Source: Salinigranum salinum (GTDB lineage Archaea; Halobacteriota; Halobacteria; Halobacteriales; Haloferacaceae). From it: a stretch of DNA of 64,000 nucleotides. Positions 8,499 to 17,158 of this stretch are shown here, piece by piece. How positions within the stretch are numbered: position 1 is the stretch's first letter; each line of letters starts with the position of its first letter. The stretch spans positions 992,001 to 1,056,000 of the forward strand of contig NZ_VTOJ01000002.1 of NCBI RefSeq assembly GCF_009176545.1, read 5' to 3'. The notes beneath the pieces are model-generated. The model had not been told where the DNA came from, made no database searches, and saw only the letters and a list, made by a program, of their open reading frames with translations. A program made the translations under genes and the position numbers.

Positions 8499-9032
8499 AT
8501 GAGCCCTCCAGTATCCCGTCGCAAGGTGTTGGCTGTTAGTGCCATTGCTGGTATTAGCTGTCTCGCCGGCTGTCAAGGTCGAACGAGTTCTTCGACCCCG
8601 AGTACGTCGGATGAGAGCGAGACCGACGAGGGGAAAGAATCTCTCGGGCTTACATACTCAGAGAGCCGTACATCGTTCCCAAGCGAGGGAGAGGCCCACA
8701 GCGGATGGGTTCACATCGTTAGCGACGGCGAGTCTGCGGATGTAACCTTTGATGTGAGGCTCTGTAGTGAGTTAAGAGACATCGAACCGGAGCTAACCCG
8801 TTCCATCGCGAACGAATTCGTCTTGAGATTCAACGTCACGTCTGGTTTCAGTAGTGGAACGACCGGGGAATCGCAATGCAGTTCGGTAACTCACCTCGTC
8901 GGTGGAGCAGATGTACCGAGTGAGTGGGAGACGCTCACTGTCGCGGTAAACAACGTCGAAATCCAAACCGTTGAGCGGTCGGGAACGATGCCAGAACTCC
9001 GACCACTACCAGACCCAGTACGCCCCCGATAG
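8499..9032 (+). CDS. Tat-exported lipoprotein of unknown function
   Basis: A 177-residue precursor. The signal has SRRKVL (6-11), a hydrophobic core and the lipobox LAGC (Cys25), so it is a twin-arginine-exported haloarchaeal lipoprotein anchored on the outer face of the membrane. A Ser/Thr/Glu-rich stem follows, then a small predicted beta-rich domain of about 130 residues that I do not recognise. The ATG at 8499 is chosen over an upstream GTG at 8469 because it places the twin-Arg motif at the N-terminus and lies about 30-40 bases after the A-rich TATA element. The base composition is less GC-rich than that of its neighbours, which hints at recent acquisition. Confidence 0.75.
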   Translation: MSPPVSRRKVLAVSAIAGISCLAGCQGRTSSSTPSTSDESETDEGKESLGLTYSESRTSFPSEGEAHSGWVHIVSDGESADVTFDVRLCSELRDIEPELTRSIANEFVLRFNVTSGFSSGTTGESQCSSVTHLVGGADVPSEWETLTVAVNNVEIQTVERSGTMPELRPLPDPVRPR

Positions 9033-9100
9033 ACTCAAACGCCCTGCCAAGCCGTAAGTCCCTGTGCTGAGGGTAATACCGATGTTGGGGGATGTCTCGT

Positions 9101-9203
9101 GTGACCGACTCGCGCGTTCTACACAGCACGGTCTCCGGGACGTACTCCGTCCCAGCCAGCAACGGCGTGACCGAGACAGCGGCTCTATGCAGCAGCCAGA
9201 GGG
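9101..9203 (+). repeat. Paired intergenic repeat, copy 2
   Basis: Unit 1 begins at 9101 (gtgaccgactcgcgcgttct, then acacagcacgg) and unit 2 at 9167 (gtgaccgagacagcggctct, then atgcagcag), 66 bases apart. Unit 1 differs from copy 1 at only a few positions over about 35 bases. It lies between the lipoprotein gene and the small membrane-protein gene. Confidence 0.6.
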
Positions 9204-9238
9204 AAGGGTTTGAGACAGTTCTCCCCGTAGGAGGTGGC

Positions 9239-9436
9239 ATGGACACAGATCGACTGATGGAACTCGCTCCACACTACATCGCGATGTTTATCCTGGTATT
9301 CGTCGTCCTCACGATCGTTCAAGCGATCGTGGGCGAGGTCGGCTTCTGGGCCGAACTGGCGATTGTCGTCGCCGTCGTCTTCGCCTACCGCCCCGTCGTG
9401 GTGAGACTCGGGTTCGCTCCCAGCGGATGGAAGTAA
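9239..9436 (+). CDS. Small two-helix membrane protein, conserved in haloarchaea
   Basis: A 65-residue protein with two hydrophobic segments (about 12-32 and 36-54) and the C-terminal motif YRPVVVRLGFAPSGW. I recognise this as a small conserved haloarchaeal membrane protein without a known function. The ATG at 9239 is chosen because the longer upstream frame runs through the intergenic repeat. No operon partner. Confidence 0.7.
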   Translation: MDTDRLMELAPHYIAMFILVFVVLTIVQAIVGEVGFWAELAIVVAVVFAYRPVVVRLGFAPSGWK

Positions 9437-9835
9437 CGTGGGTAGTGTTCACCGTCCGGAAACACGTGTCCGTCCGTTTTGTCCCAAGACGTTCACACCC
9501 GTGTCGATGAGAGTAGCCCCGTGTAACGTACCCGGTCGAGCGGATGATCGTCGGGCGATCCGTTGCGGATTCCATGGTTCGACCGACCGTGGTGTCTCTC
9601 GGAGAGGGGTGTCTCCCAGGGACATCGGACTGACTGCTTCCCGGTGAGGCCGAAGGCCGAACGAACCCGACGGGGATCCGATCGTTACGGAGCCGACGAA
9701 TCTCCCGTCTAGGACCAGCGAATCCAGCGACGGTATCGGAACTCCCCGCACATCACACGATCTCTGTTCGCCGACGCGGAACCCACGGAGCGAGAGCAGC
9801 TACTGCGAGGATGACGCGTTTCGGGAGCCACCCTG
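9437..9835 (+). other. Intergenic stretch without a supported gene
   Basis: About 400 bases between a small membrane-protein gene and a small minus-strand zinc-finger gene. No frame shows family resemblance or a convincing start, and no repeat unit of the neighbouring family is present. Confidence 0.4.
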
Positions 9836-9985
9836 TCAGTCGCAGTCGACACACTCTCTGACGTCCACGCCGCCCTCGTACGACACCCACCGCAGTTCAC
9901 CACCACAGGAGGAACACCAGTTGTCCAGCTTCTTCCGTTCCTCTCGGCCGAGACCACAGCCGCACTCCCCGAAGAAGTCCTGCAT
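9836..9985 (-). CDS. Tiny zinc-finger protein (49 residues)
   Basis: Reading the minus strand from ATG at 9985 to TGA at 9836 gives a 49-residue protein with six cysteines: CGC at 8-10, CSSC at 24-27 and CVDC at 45-48. The spacing of paired CxC/CxxC motifs is that of a zinc-binding micro-protein, a class that is numerous in haloarchaea and often missed by gene finders because of size. Codons have GC-rich third positions. No operon partner; the roughly 315 bases to its right (9986-10300) contain no supported gene. Role unknown. Confidence 0.7.
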   Translation of the reverse strand: MQDFFGECGCGLGREERKKLDNWCSSCGGELRWVSYEGGVDVRECVDCD

Positions 9986-10300
9986 GGTCGGCAGTATCGA
10001 TCTACAGGTAGATATAGCTCCGTCAGACAGTGAACTCCGCTGCGTTCCTTCGAGCAGTCCGGACGTGCTGGAGAGAAACGACGATCAGCGAAGTCGAGGG
10101 GACGAGAGCGAACAGCGGAGGACGTATTCGGACCACGTCTGGAGTGTTCGACTCCGTCCCTCGTCGGGAGTGCTGCGACGCACTCGATTCGGCCTCGGCG
10201 TCCGTCTCCCGAACGGTGGTCAAGGGTCGGATGGCGTGGTCACCGGACGACAGGGCCACGGCCTCGTCAGTTCGGGCGGTCTCTCGGGACCGACCGCCCG

Positions 10301-11809
10301 TCACTCCTCGAATACCAGCGTCTTCACCACGACGGGCACCGTGTCGTCATCGGTGATCGGTTCGCCAACGTCGACGTAGGTGCCCCGCTCGACGGACAGT
10401 TCGTCGAGAACGACCACGGGTCGCGAAGCGTCCTGTACCCGCCGGATCGACTGGGCGAGCGCTTTCCCGCAGTTCTGCGCGAGGAGGAGCAGGATCGGAG
10501 CCGCGTACGAGGCGTCGTCGTACGCGGCGACGATCGCCTCGGCGAGGGCTTCGATTCTGTCGTAGGTCAGTTCCCCGATATCCTCGAACGCGAGGAAGAA
10601 CCACTCCTCGCTCGGCTCGTCCGACGGTCCCGGATCGGCGTCTTCCCCGTAGAGAGCGATTCCCTGCGCGACGTGATCACGGATCCGTGCGGCGAGCGCA
10701 CCGTGCTCCCGGCGCGGCCCATCCGTCTCACCCGTCCGGCGTGTCGCCTCGTGGCCGGCCGGGAGAGACGGGACCGAGAGGACGGGAACGTTCCGGAGTG
10801 GGAGCAGCTGCGCGTCGAGACCGACCGTTCGCCCGCTGAGGCGCGTCGTCGTGGTCCCCGCTCCGACCACTGTCGCCCGGATGTCTTCCGACGTATCGAC
10901 TCGCGGCCAGTCGCCGAGGCGGTCGTGGTCCCGGATCGCGGTGGCGAGGGCGACGCCGACATCGCCGTAGGCGCCACGGTCGACGGTGGCGTCGGCCGAC
11001 TTCGAGACGAGCGAACCGACGCCGCCGGTGAACGCCACCGCGTCGAGGTCGACCCGCTCGTCGGGCAGTTCGCCGATCGCCAGTTCCCCGAGCGGGGCGG
11101 GGTACGGGGGACCCGCGAGGAGATCCGCGAGACAGTCGGCCATCGCTCCCACGAGGCGGTCGAGTTCGGCCGGCGAGAGGTCGTCGCCACCTGCGAGCGC
11201 CACGTCGAGAGAGTCGAGCAGCGGCCGGATCGTTTCGGCGACCGCCCGCACGGTTCCGTCGTCGAGCTCGACGAGTCGGCCACCGATCCGACAGCACCGC
11301 GTCTCCCGGACCCCATCGCGGTCGAAGATCGCGACGTTGGTCGTGCCGCCACCGACGTCGACGTTGGCGACTGTCGCGTTCTCGCGACTGGCGTACGCCG
11401 CCGCCCCGGATCCCCGACCGGCGAGGACCGCCTCCAGGTGCGCGCCCGCAGTCTCGACGACGAACTCGCCCAGCTCGAGGGCCAGTTCACTGACCAGCGC
11501 GGCGGCGTTGGACCGCCGTGCGGTCTCACCCGTAACGATCACCGCACCGGTGTCGATCGCCGCTCGGGAAACGCCGGCTCGTTCGAGTTCCCCGTCGACG
11601 ATCGCTGCCACGGCGGCGGCGTCGATCGTCTCCGCGTCGAGCAGCGGCGTCTCGTAGATCTCGCCGCGGTAGAGGATCTCCCGGTCGGTGATCGCCAGTT
11701 TGCCGGCATCGGTCGGGCTGGTCGAGGCGACGTGGAGCCGGCTCACGATCACCTGCGTCGTCGTGGTCCCGACGTCGATCCCGACGCTCGTCAGCGGCTC
11801 CTCGCTCAT
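10301..11809 (-). CDS. eutA: Ethanolamine ammonia-lyase reactivating factor EutA
   Basis: A 502-residue actin-fold ATPase. The N-terminal phosphate loop is GIDVGTTTTQ (10-19), and NVDVGGGTTNVAIF in the middle is the second phosphate-binding motif, both typical of EutA. EutA releases damaged cobalamin from inactivated ethanolamine ammonia-lyase so that the enzyme can rebind adenosylcobalamin. It is the last gene of eutB-eutC-eutA on this strand, 169 bases after eutC. The length agrees with the bacterial protein (about 470). The ATG at 11809 is directly followed by the conserved N-terminus. Confidence 0.93.
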   Translation of the reverse strand: MSEEPLTSVGIDVGTTTTQVIVSRLHVASTSPTDAGKLAITDREILYRGEIYETPLLDAETIDAAAVAAIVDGELERAGVSRAAIDTGAVIVTGETARRSNAAALVSELALELGEFVVETAGAHLEAVLAGRGSGAAAYASRENATVANVDVGGGTTNVAIFDRDGVRETRCCRIGGRLVELDDGTVRAVAETIRPLLDSLDVALAGGDDLSPAELDRLVGAMADCLADLLAGPPYPAPLGELAIGELPDERVDLDAVAFTGGVGSLVSKSADATVDRGAYGDVGVALATAIRDHDRLGDWPRVDTSEDIRATVVGAGTTTTRLSGRTVGLDAQLLPLRNVPVLSVPSLPAGHEATRRTGETDGPRREHGALAARIRDHVAQGIALYGEDADPGPSDEPSEEWFFLAFEDIGELTYDRIEALAEAIVAAYDDASYAAPILLLLAQNCGKALAQSIRRVQDASRPVVVLDELSVERGTYVDVGEPITDDDTVPVVVKTLVFEE

Positions 11810-11978
11810 ACGCTCGGTACGAGGGCTGTGGAAGGTAAGCGTTCGGTACCCAGGGCCGGAACGACGGGAACTCGACTGCTGGCTCGACCGACATCGCCAC
11901 CGCTCGTCGGAGCCACACAGTCGATCGGTCGACTGACGCCGCTGACCGCTCGACCGAGGCCGGCGACGCCATCGGGAG

Positions 11979-12758
11979 TTAGCCTTTCTGGAACTCCCGG
12001 TCGCCCTCGGTGAGGTCCAGTCCGCTGGCTTCCTGTTCGATCATCTCCGCCAGCATATCCGCGATCTTCGCGCCGGCCTCGACCGGCGGCAGACCGCCGG
12101 AGTGGATGTTCGAGATGACCGACTTCTTCGCCGTGGGCGCGCCGCGTTCGGGGCCGTACACCATGTACGCGCTGAGACTCTCGGCGGTCCGCAGGCCGGG
12201 CCGTTCGCCGATCAGGTTGACACAGCAGTCGGCGTCAAGTTCCTCGCCGATGGCGTCCATCACGTCGACGCGGCCGAACTCGACGAACACGGGCGTCCCC
12301 ACCGACAGCCCGCGCGCGTCGAGTTCGTCCACGAGCGCCGGCAACAGGTCGGGGACGTTCGCTTCGATCGCGGTCGAACTCAGTCCGTCGCTGACGATCA
12401 CCTGTATCTGGGGGTGTCGCTGGCCGTGTTCGCGGAGGAACTCGGCGGTCTCCTCGGAGAGTTCCGCGCCGAGGTCGGGACGAGCGAGGTACTGATCCTT
12501 GTCCTCGACGAGCGTCCGGATCTTCAGGAGACCGAGATCCTCGACGAGCGCGTCGTCGACGGTCGTCAGGACCGCGTCGCGGGCACGCCCGTGGTCTGCC
12601 TGGAAGGTGAGGACGGTCTCCGTTCGCGGGCGCGGGCCGGCCCTCCCGACCCCGAGCCGGGAGGGGCTGCGCGAGACGATGCGTTCGAGTTCGTTCGCGT
12701 CCGCGGGGTCGGTCCCGGGACCGTCACGCGTCATGGGGGTGTCGTCGTGTCGGGTCAT
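11979..12758 (-). CDS. eutC: Ethanolamine ammonia-lyase small subunit EutC
   Basis: A 259-residue small subunit of adenosylcobalamin-dependent ethanolamine ammonia-lyase. Family motifs are present: SRLGVGRAGPRPRT near the N-terminus, ARPDLGAEL, VIVSDGLSSTA, and LIGERPGL..AESLSAYMVY near the C-terminus, the cobalamin-proximal region. The ATG at 12758 overlaps the stop of eutB (ATGA, 12755-12758), so the subunits are translationally coupled; a longer frame reaching 12878 would lie inside eutB and is rejected. The N-terminal 35 residues are acidic and variable, as usual in halophilic forms. Confidence 0.94.
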   Translation of the reverse strand: MTRHDDTPMTRDGPGTDPADANELERIVSRSPSRLGVGRAGPRPRTETVLTFQADHGRARDAVLTTVDDALVEDLGLLKIRTLVEDKDQYLARPDLGAELSEETAEFLREHGQRHPQIQVIVSDGLSSTAIEANVPDLLPALVDELDARGLSVGTPVFVEFGRVDVMDAIGEELDADCCVNLIGERPGLRTAESLSAYMVYGPERGAPTAKKSVISNIHSGGLPPVEAGAKIADMLAEMIEQEASGLDLTEGDREFQKG

Positions 12759-14122
12759 GGTTCCGTGAAGATGGTCGGATCGCCCGCACGGTCGGTCAGC
12801 GTGCCGTCGTGCCAGATGTCCATCTCCTCGAGCCACGTTCGGAACTCGGGTGCGGGGCCGAGGTCGAAGATTTCCCACAGCGCTCCGGCGTCGTGGTAAC
12901 TGTTGGACTGGTAGTTCAGCATGACGTCGTCGCCCATCGGGACCGTGATGAAGAAGTTTGCACCGGCGGCACTCAGGAGGACGGCGAGGTTCTCGATGTC
13001 GTTCTGATCGGCATCGATGTGGTTGGTGTAGCAGGCGTCGATGCCCATCGAGATGCCGTGGAGCTGTCCCATGAACACGTCCTCGAGTCCGGCCCGGATC
13101 ACCTGGCGGCCGTCGTAGAGGTACTCGGGCCCGATGAAGCCGACGACGGTGTTGACCATGAACGGGTCGTACCGTTTCGCCAGCCCATAACAGCGCGCCT
13201 CCAGCGTGAGCTGGTCGACGCCCTCGTGTGCGTCGCCGGAGAGCTCTGCGCCCTGGCCGGTCTCGAAGTACATCACGTTCGGCCCGCTGGACGTACAGCG
13301 GCGCTGGGCGAGGTCGTGGGCCTCGTCGAGCAGTTCGACGTCGATGCCGAACTCGTCGTTGCCGACCTCGGTGCCCGCGAGACTCTGGAAGATCAGATCC
13401 GCAGGCGCTCCGTCACGGATCGCGTCCATCTGTGTCGTCACGTGTGCGAGACAGCAGTTCTGGGTCGGAATCTTCCACTCCTCGATGAACTCGTGTGTCG
13501 CCTCCAGAATCCGCGTCGTCGTGCCCACGCCGTCTTCGACGGGGTTGATGCCGATCACCGCGTCGCCGACGCCGTACGACAGCCCCTCCCGCGTCGAGTC
13601 GAGGATCCGCTCGACGTCGTCGGCTGGATCGTTCGGTTGCAGCCTGAACGACAGCGTCCCCTCGGTCCCGATCGTGTTGTTACAGCGCGCGGTCACCTCC
13701 ATCTTCGAGGTCACCAGCACGAGATCCATGTTCGACATGATCTTCGTGACGGCGGCGATCATCTCGCTCGTGAGCCCGGGACGGATCGCGCGGATCTCCT
13801 GGTCGGTCGTCGACGAGTCGACGAGAAACTCGCGCAGATCGGCGACTGTCCACTCCCTGATGCGCTCGTAGACCGGTTCGCGGACCGCGTCCTGGATGAC
13901 CCTCGTTACCTCGTCCTGCTCGTACGGAACCACCGGGTTCTCACGCAGTGTTTCGAGCGTCGTCTCGCTCAGCGCTCGCTTCGCGGCGACGCGCTCGGCG
14001 GCTGACTCCGCGGCGATGCCCGCGAGGTCGTCGCCCGTCTTCGGCTCGTTGGCCGTTGCCAGGAGGCTCCGGACCGAGTCGAACGTGTAGTCGCCGGCCG
14101 AGAAAGTGGTAGACGTTGCCAT
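12755..14122 (-). CDS. eutB: Ethanolamine ammonia-lyase large subunit EutB
   Basis: A 455-residue catalytic subunit that splits ethanolamine to acetaldehyde and ammonia by a cobalamin radical mechanism. Conserved blocks visible: NPVVPYEQDEVTR, IRAIRPGLTSEMIAAVTKIM, CNNTIGTEGTLSFRLQPNDP with the substrate-binding Arg and Gln, GDAVIGINPVED, QNCCLAHVTTQ, GQGAELS, and the C-terminal NYQSNSYHD. First gene of the eut operon; its start faces an AT-rich promoter region. No transporter, aldehyde dehydrogenase or microcompartment gene is linked, so acetaldehyde must be handled by enzymes encoded elsewhere. Confidence 0.96.
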   Translation of the reverse strand: MATSTTFSAGDYTFDSVRSLLATANEPKTGDDLAGIAAESAAERVAAKRALSETTLETLRENPVVPYEQDEVTRVIQDAVREPVYERIREWTVADLREFLVDSSTTDQEIRAIRPGLTSEMIAAVTKIMSNMDLVLVTSKMEVTARCNNTIGTEGTLSFRLQPNDPADDVERILDSTREGLSYGVGDAVIGINPVEDGVGTTTRILEATHEFIEEWKIPTQNCCLAHVTTQMDAIRDGAPADLIFQSLAGTEVGNDEFGIDVELLDEAHDLAQRRCTSSGPNVMYFETGQGAELSGDAHEGVDQLTLEARCYGLAKRYDPFMVNTVVGFIGPEYLYDGRQVIRAGLEDVFMGQLHGISMGIDACYTNHIDADQNDIENLAVLLSAAGANFFITVPMGDDVMLNYQSNSYHDAGALWEIFDLGPAPEFRTWLEEMDIWHDGTLTDRAGDPTIFTEP

Positions 14123-14345
14123 TCTATTTTATTGTTAACATATACCCCTATGTAATACTCACTGTTAGTTAATAAAATTTGATTTACTGTATTAAAGCTC
14201 GCTTTCAAAACGAAACGAGACGGTATCGATCTCAGAACGAACAGACGGGTTTCACGGGGAGAAGACAGGGAGTGTCCTCTTCTTGAAGGAGAGAGTAGCC
14301 GTGTGAAGCGGACCTCCAACTCACCCGTCCGAATCGCTCGCGTCC
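14123..14345 (-). promoter_or_regulatory. AT-rich promoter region of the eut operon
   Basis: The first 90 bases upstream of eutB (about 14123-14210) are far richer in A and T than the surroundings. They include acatata at about 14138-14144 and the stretch ttagttaataaaatttgatt. On this strand they would provide the TATA/BRE of the operon. No clear dyad was found. Confidence 0.45.
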
Positions 14346-15092
14346 TCACTCCAGGGAGTGTCTCACCCGGTCGGCAGAGTCCCGCAACAGCGGGACGTCG
14401 TCGGTGAACACCTCGACGGCGACGGTGCCGTCGAAGTCCGGAAGCGCCTCCGCCACGGGTCCGTAGTCGATTTCGCCGGCACCGAGGGGGAGGTGCGTGT
14501 CTCCGCGTCGGCGCACGTCGTGGACGTGGAGGTGCGAGACCAGATCGGCGTACTGGTCGAGGAAGCGCTCGACCCCGTCGTCCCCGTCTTCCATGTACGC
14601 GTGGCCGACGTCGAAACAGACCGCCGTTCCAGTCTCGCGCGCGAGATCACCGAGGACGGAGAGCGGGAGCCCGCGGGCCTGATGACCGACGTTCTCGACG
14701 ACGAGTTCGACCCCCGCGTCGTCGCCAGCGCTCGCGATCGCCGACAGTTGGTCTGCGAAGCCCGGCCGCTGGCTGGTGTCGTGGGGGTTCCGCATCGTCC
14801 CGTGGAGGACGGCTTTCCGTGCGTCGAGCGTTCCCGCCCAGTCGAGTAGCTCCGCGAGGTAGTCGACGATCGCGTCGTTGAGTTGTGGGACCGGTGTCAC
14901 GACGACCTGGTCGAACGGCAGGTGGACGCACAGCTCCGCGTCGACGGACTCGAGCGCTGCGCGAAGGTCGGCGTCCGATTCGTCGGCAGGGACGTACGAG
15001 GATTCGCCGATCGACAGTTCGGCGAAGGTGAAGTCGTCGGCCGTCGCTTGCAGCCGTTCCACCGAGTCGCCTACCGTGACTCCGATGTCCAT
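14346..15092 (-). CDS. Xylose-isomerase-like TIM-barrel protein (sugar phosphate isomerase/epimerase family)
   Basis: A 248-residue protein of the AP-endonuclease-2/xylose-isomerase-like superfamily. Characteristic metal-binding segments are CVHLPF, AVLHGT, LVVENVGH, CFDVGHAYM, HLHVHDVR and a terminal VAVEVF strand with Glu. Such enzymes are sugar or inositol isomerases/epimerases or endonuclease IV relatives. The start at 15092 is chosen instead of 15119 because a TATA-like cattatatgc covers the upstream ATG itself, so transcription should begin near 15094. It is separated from eutB by the eut promoter region; a functional tie to ethanolamine use is not evident. Confidence 0.8.
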   Translation of the reverse strand: MDIGVTVGDSVERLQATADDFTFAELSIGESSYVPADESDADLRAALESVDAELCVHLPFDQVVVTPVPQLNDAIVDYLAELLDWAGTLDARKAVLHGTMRNPHDTSQRPGFADQLSAIASAGDDAGVELVVENVGHQARGLPLSVLGDLARETGTAVCFDVGHAYMEDGDDGVERFLDQYADLVSHLHVHDVRRRGDTHLPLGAGEIDYGPVAEALPDFDGTVAVEVFTDDVPLLRDSADRVRHSLE

Positions 15093-15242
15093 ATCCACAG
15101 TTCCGTGGTCGGTCTGCATATAATGGCTGCCGTACGTGCTCTCCGCACCGACCGGACGTGGTCACACGCTGTCCTGGCTCACACGGACAACAGCCCGTTC
15201 TGGACCTCGGAACGTCGGTCACGTACGGCAGTCTGGGGGCAG

Positions 15243-15340
15243 GTGACCGGGACGCGCGGTGTATGCAGCAGCGCCTTCATCAGACCCTAACTCTGTCAGT
15301 GAGGCTATGACCGATACAGAGGCTGTATTCAGCAGAGTGA
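15243..15340 (+). repeat. Paired intergenic repeat, copy 3
   Basis: Unit 1 from 15243 (gtgaccgggacgcgcggtgt, then atgcagcag) and unit 2 from 15307 (atgaccgatacagaggctgt, then attcagcag), 64 bases apart. Unit 2 contains the hairpin atacag-agg-ctgtat. The connecting segment carries cctaactctgtcag, shared with copy 4. Otherwise the 370 bases from 15120 to 15489 hold no supported gene. Confidence 0.6.
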
Positions 15341-15489
15341 ATCGCGCAGATTCGGGTCCACCTCCCAAACGGAGGACGTTTGATACTGACGACGGGATGA
15401 TGTCGAACAGCGACTGGATTGCAGTACGTGCAATAGTATCACTCAGCATCGTCAAGAGACATCGACACGATCAATTAGTGAGGAAAAGC

Positions 15490-15648
15490 ATGTCAACTAT
15501 CAGCAACCACCTTAAGAACAGAGTTCCGGTTGGGAAGACACCCGTCCCCAGGTACGCCTCCTGGGATGAACACCGCGACGTGATGCACGCCGAGGCCGAG
15601 GCCCGTCGGACGGCGATGGAACAGCGACTGGGCCAGACTGCGCGGTAA
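15490..15648 (+). CDS. Possible small hypothetical protein
   Basis: A 52-residue frame beginning MSTISNHLKNRVPVG and ending EQRLGQTAR. The second half (TPVPRYASWDEHRDVMHAEA, then EARRTAMEQRL) has halophile-like codon usage and an amphipathic helix, which supports coding, but I recognise no family. The frame is open further upstream to 15259, through the repeat element, which I regard as non-coding. It could be a gene fragment. Confidence 0.4.
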   Translation: MSTISNHLKNRVPVGKTPVPRYASWDEHRDVMHAEAEARRTAMEQRLGQTAR

Positions 15649-15860
15649 AGGGATACGCGACGACCACGTCCCAGTCCCGGACGACTTTCTTCGAATACGA
15701 CTCTCACTACGAGCTTCGCCTCTGGATTTGAACAGCGACGCGGGTCGATGAATAACATGGCAGAGCCGTAGCCGATGGCACACTGGCGTACCATTGAGCG
15801 GCACGTATTGGAACGCTGTGACATCGGAAGGGGTAATATCTCAGCAAGCGTGTCAGTAGC

Positions 15861-16685
15861 ATGCACACACCGGTCGAAGAAATCGAATTTCTAGCTCGTT
15901 CAGATCACCGTGTGAACGCGCTCGGTGCACTGGCAGCGGGCCCCCAGAGTCGCGATGACCTCCGAACAGTAACCGGTGCCTCGAACGCCACGGTCGGACG
16001 TCTCCTCAACGAGTTCGACAGCCGAACCTGGATCAAGCGCGTCGGTCGACGATACGAACTGACGCTGCTCGGTGAGTTAATCGCCGAGGGATTCTTCGAT
16101 CTCGTAGAGCGATTCGAAACAGAGCGAAGGATTCGTGACGTCTGGCAGTGGATCCCGTTCGACCAGATGGGGATCGACATCGAGTGCTTGTCGGACGCGA
16201 CAGTCACGCAGGCGACCGAGAACAACCCGTTGGCGGTGATGTCCCGCGTCAGGGAGTTCGAACGGCGAACCACCGAGACGCAGTGTTTCGCGGACTATTT
16301 CCCCGAACCGTGTATCGACACCCGCAGCGCGGCGATAGCGGCGGGAACCCAGCGGTTCGAGGCGGTGTTCACTCCCTCAGCCGTCGCGACAGTGATGTCG
16401 TCGAAATGGGCGTCCCGGTTCACGGAGATGGTCGCGTCCGACCGAACGGAGATTTCCATCTTGTCCGGAGGGATTCCGTACGCTGCTGGCATCAACGACG
16501 GGGTTGCATATCTCGTCATCGAGGACGACGAGGACAACATCGTCGGTCTGGTAGAGACGGAGGACGAGCACTTCGTTGGGTGGGTCGAGGAGCGCTTCGA
16601 AGCGTATCGGCGAGACGCAACCGTGCTCACGACAGATGCCCTTTCGAGTCTCCGGAAAGAGGAGTACAATCCACGTACCGTGTAA
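15861..16685 (+). CDS. Winged-helix transcriptional regulator with FilR1-type middle domain
   Basis: A 274-residue haloarchaeal regulator. The N-terminal 75 residues form an ArsR/MarR-like winged helix (SDHRVNALGALAAGPQSRDD, then LRTVTGASNATVGRLLNEF), followed by a linker with LGELIAEGF. The C-terminal about 150 residues match the layout of the FilR1 middle domain family (EAVFTPSAVATVM, ILSGGIPYAAGI, DGVAYLVIEDDEDNIVGLVE), thought to sense a ligand. Many haloarchaeal genomes have paralogues controlling stress or metabolism genes. It stands alone, with the target unknown; the universal-stress gene downstream is 470 bases away. Confidence 0.85.
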   Translation: MHTPVEEIEFLARSDHRVNALGALAAGPQSRDDLRTVTGASNATVGRLLNEFDSRTWIKRVGRRYELTLLGELIAEGFFDLVERFETERRIRDVWQWIPFDQMGIDIECLSDATVTQATENNPLAVMSRVREFERRTTETQCFADYFPEPCIDTRSAAIAAGTQRFEAVFTPSAVATVMSSKWASRFTEMVASDRTEISILSGGIPYAAGINDGVAYLVIEDDEDNIVGLVETEDEHFVGWVEERFEAYRRDATVLTTDALSSLRKEEYNPRTV

Positions 16686-16867
16686 ACTCGCTCCGACTGG
16701 AGTGGTTATTGATCGCCGCGAGTCTAGCTGTCAGTGGTGGTGAGTCTTTCCTCTCTCGCGACTACAGCTCGAGGATCGCATCTCCGTTCCACCCGAACAC
16801 CCCCGAGGCTGGTCGGTGACTACACTATATCGAGCGACACAATCGACTCAACCGAGACCACCCGCGC

Positions 16868-16970
16868 GTGACCGACTCGTGCCGTGTATTCAGCACCGTC
16901 GCCACGATCTGCCCCAACTCTGTCAGATAGTGCATGCGAGATACAGAGGCTGCGTTCAGCACGGTGGACG
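16868..16970 (+). repeat. Paired intergenic repeat, copy 4
   Basis: Unit 1 from 16868 (gtgaccgactcgtgccgtgt, then attcagcaccgtc) and unit 2 from 16934 (atgcgagatacagaggctgc, then gttcagcacggtgg), 66 bases apart, joined by gccccaactctgtcag. It lies in the 16686-17158 gap, in which no gene is supported. Confidence 0.6.
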
Positions 16971-17085
16971 AGTTCCATTCCGAACTGGATATCCCGATCA
17001 GCCGTTAAGTACGTCTGCCAACCTTCTACATAGAAATGTGTCAGATCTAGATTGCGTTCGTCTGGACAAACGTACCACGTGGCAG

Positions 17086-17103
17086 GTCAATACGTTTATT
17101 GAC
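17086..17103 (+). promoter_or_regulatory. Palindrome overlapping the promoter of the universal-stress gene
   Basis: The sequence gtcaatacgtttattgac is a perfect 7-base inverted repeat (GTCAATA/TATTGAC) with a 4-base spacer, about 55 bases before the start codon and overlapping the TATA-like tttatt. A shorter palindrome, ccacgtgg, lies just upstream (about 17076-17083). Both look like regulator-binding sites. Confidence 0.45.
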
Positions 17104-17158
17104 AGCGCCTACTAACGTTTGTAGTCAATCCAGTCAGATCCGACGGAAAGTTCAGACA

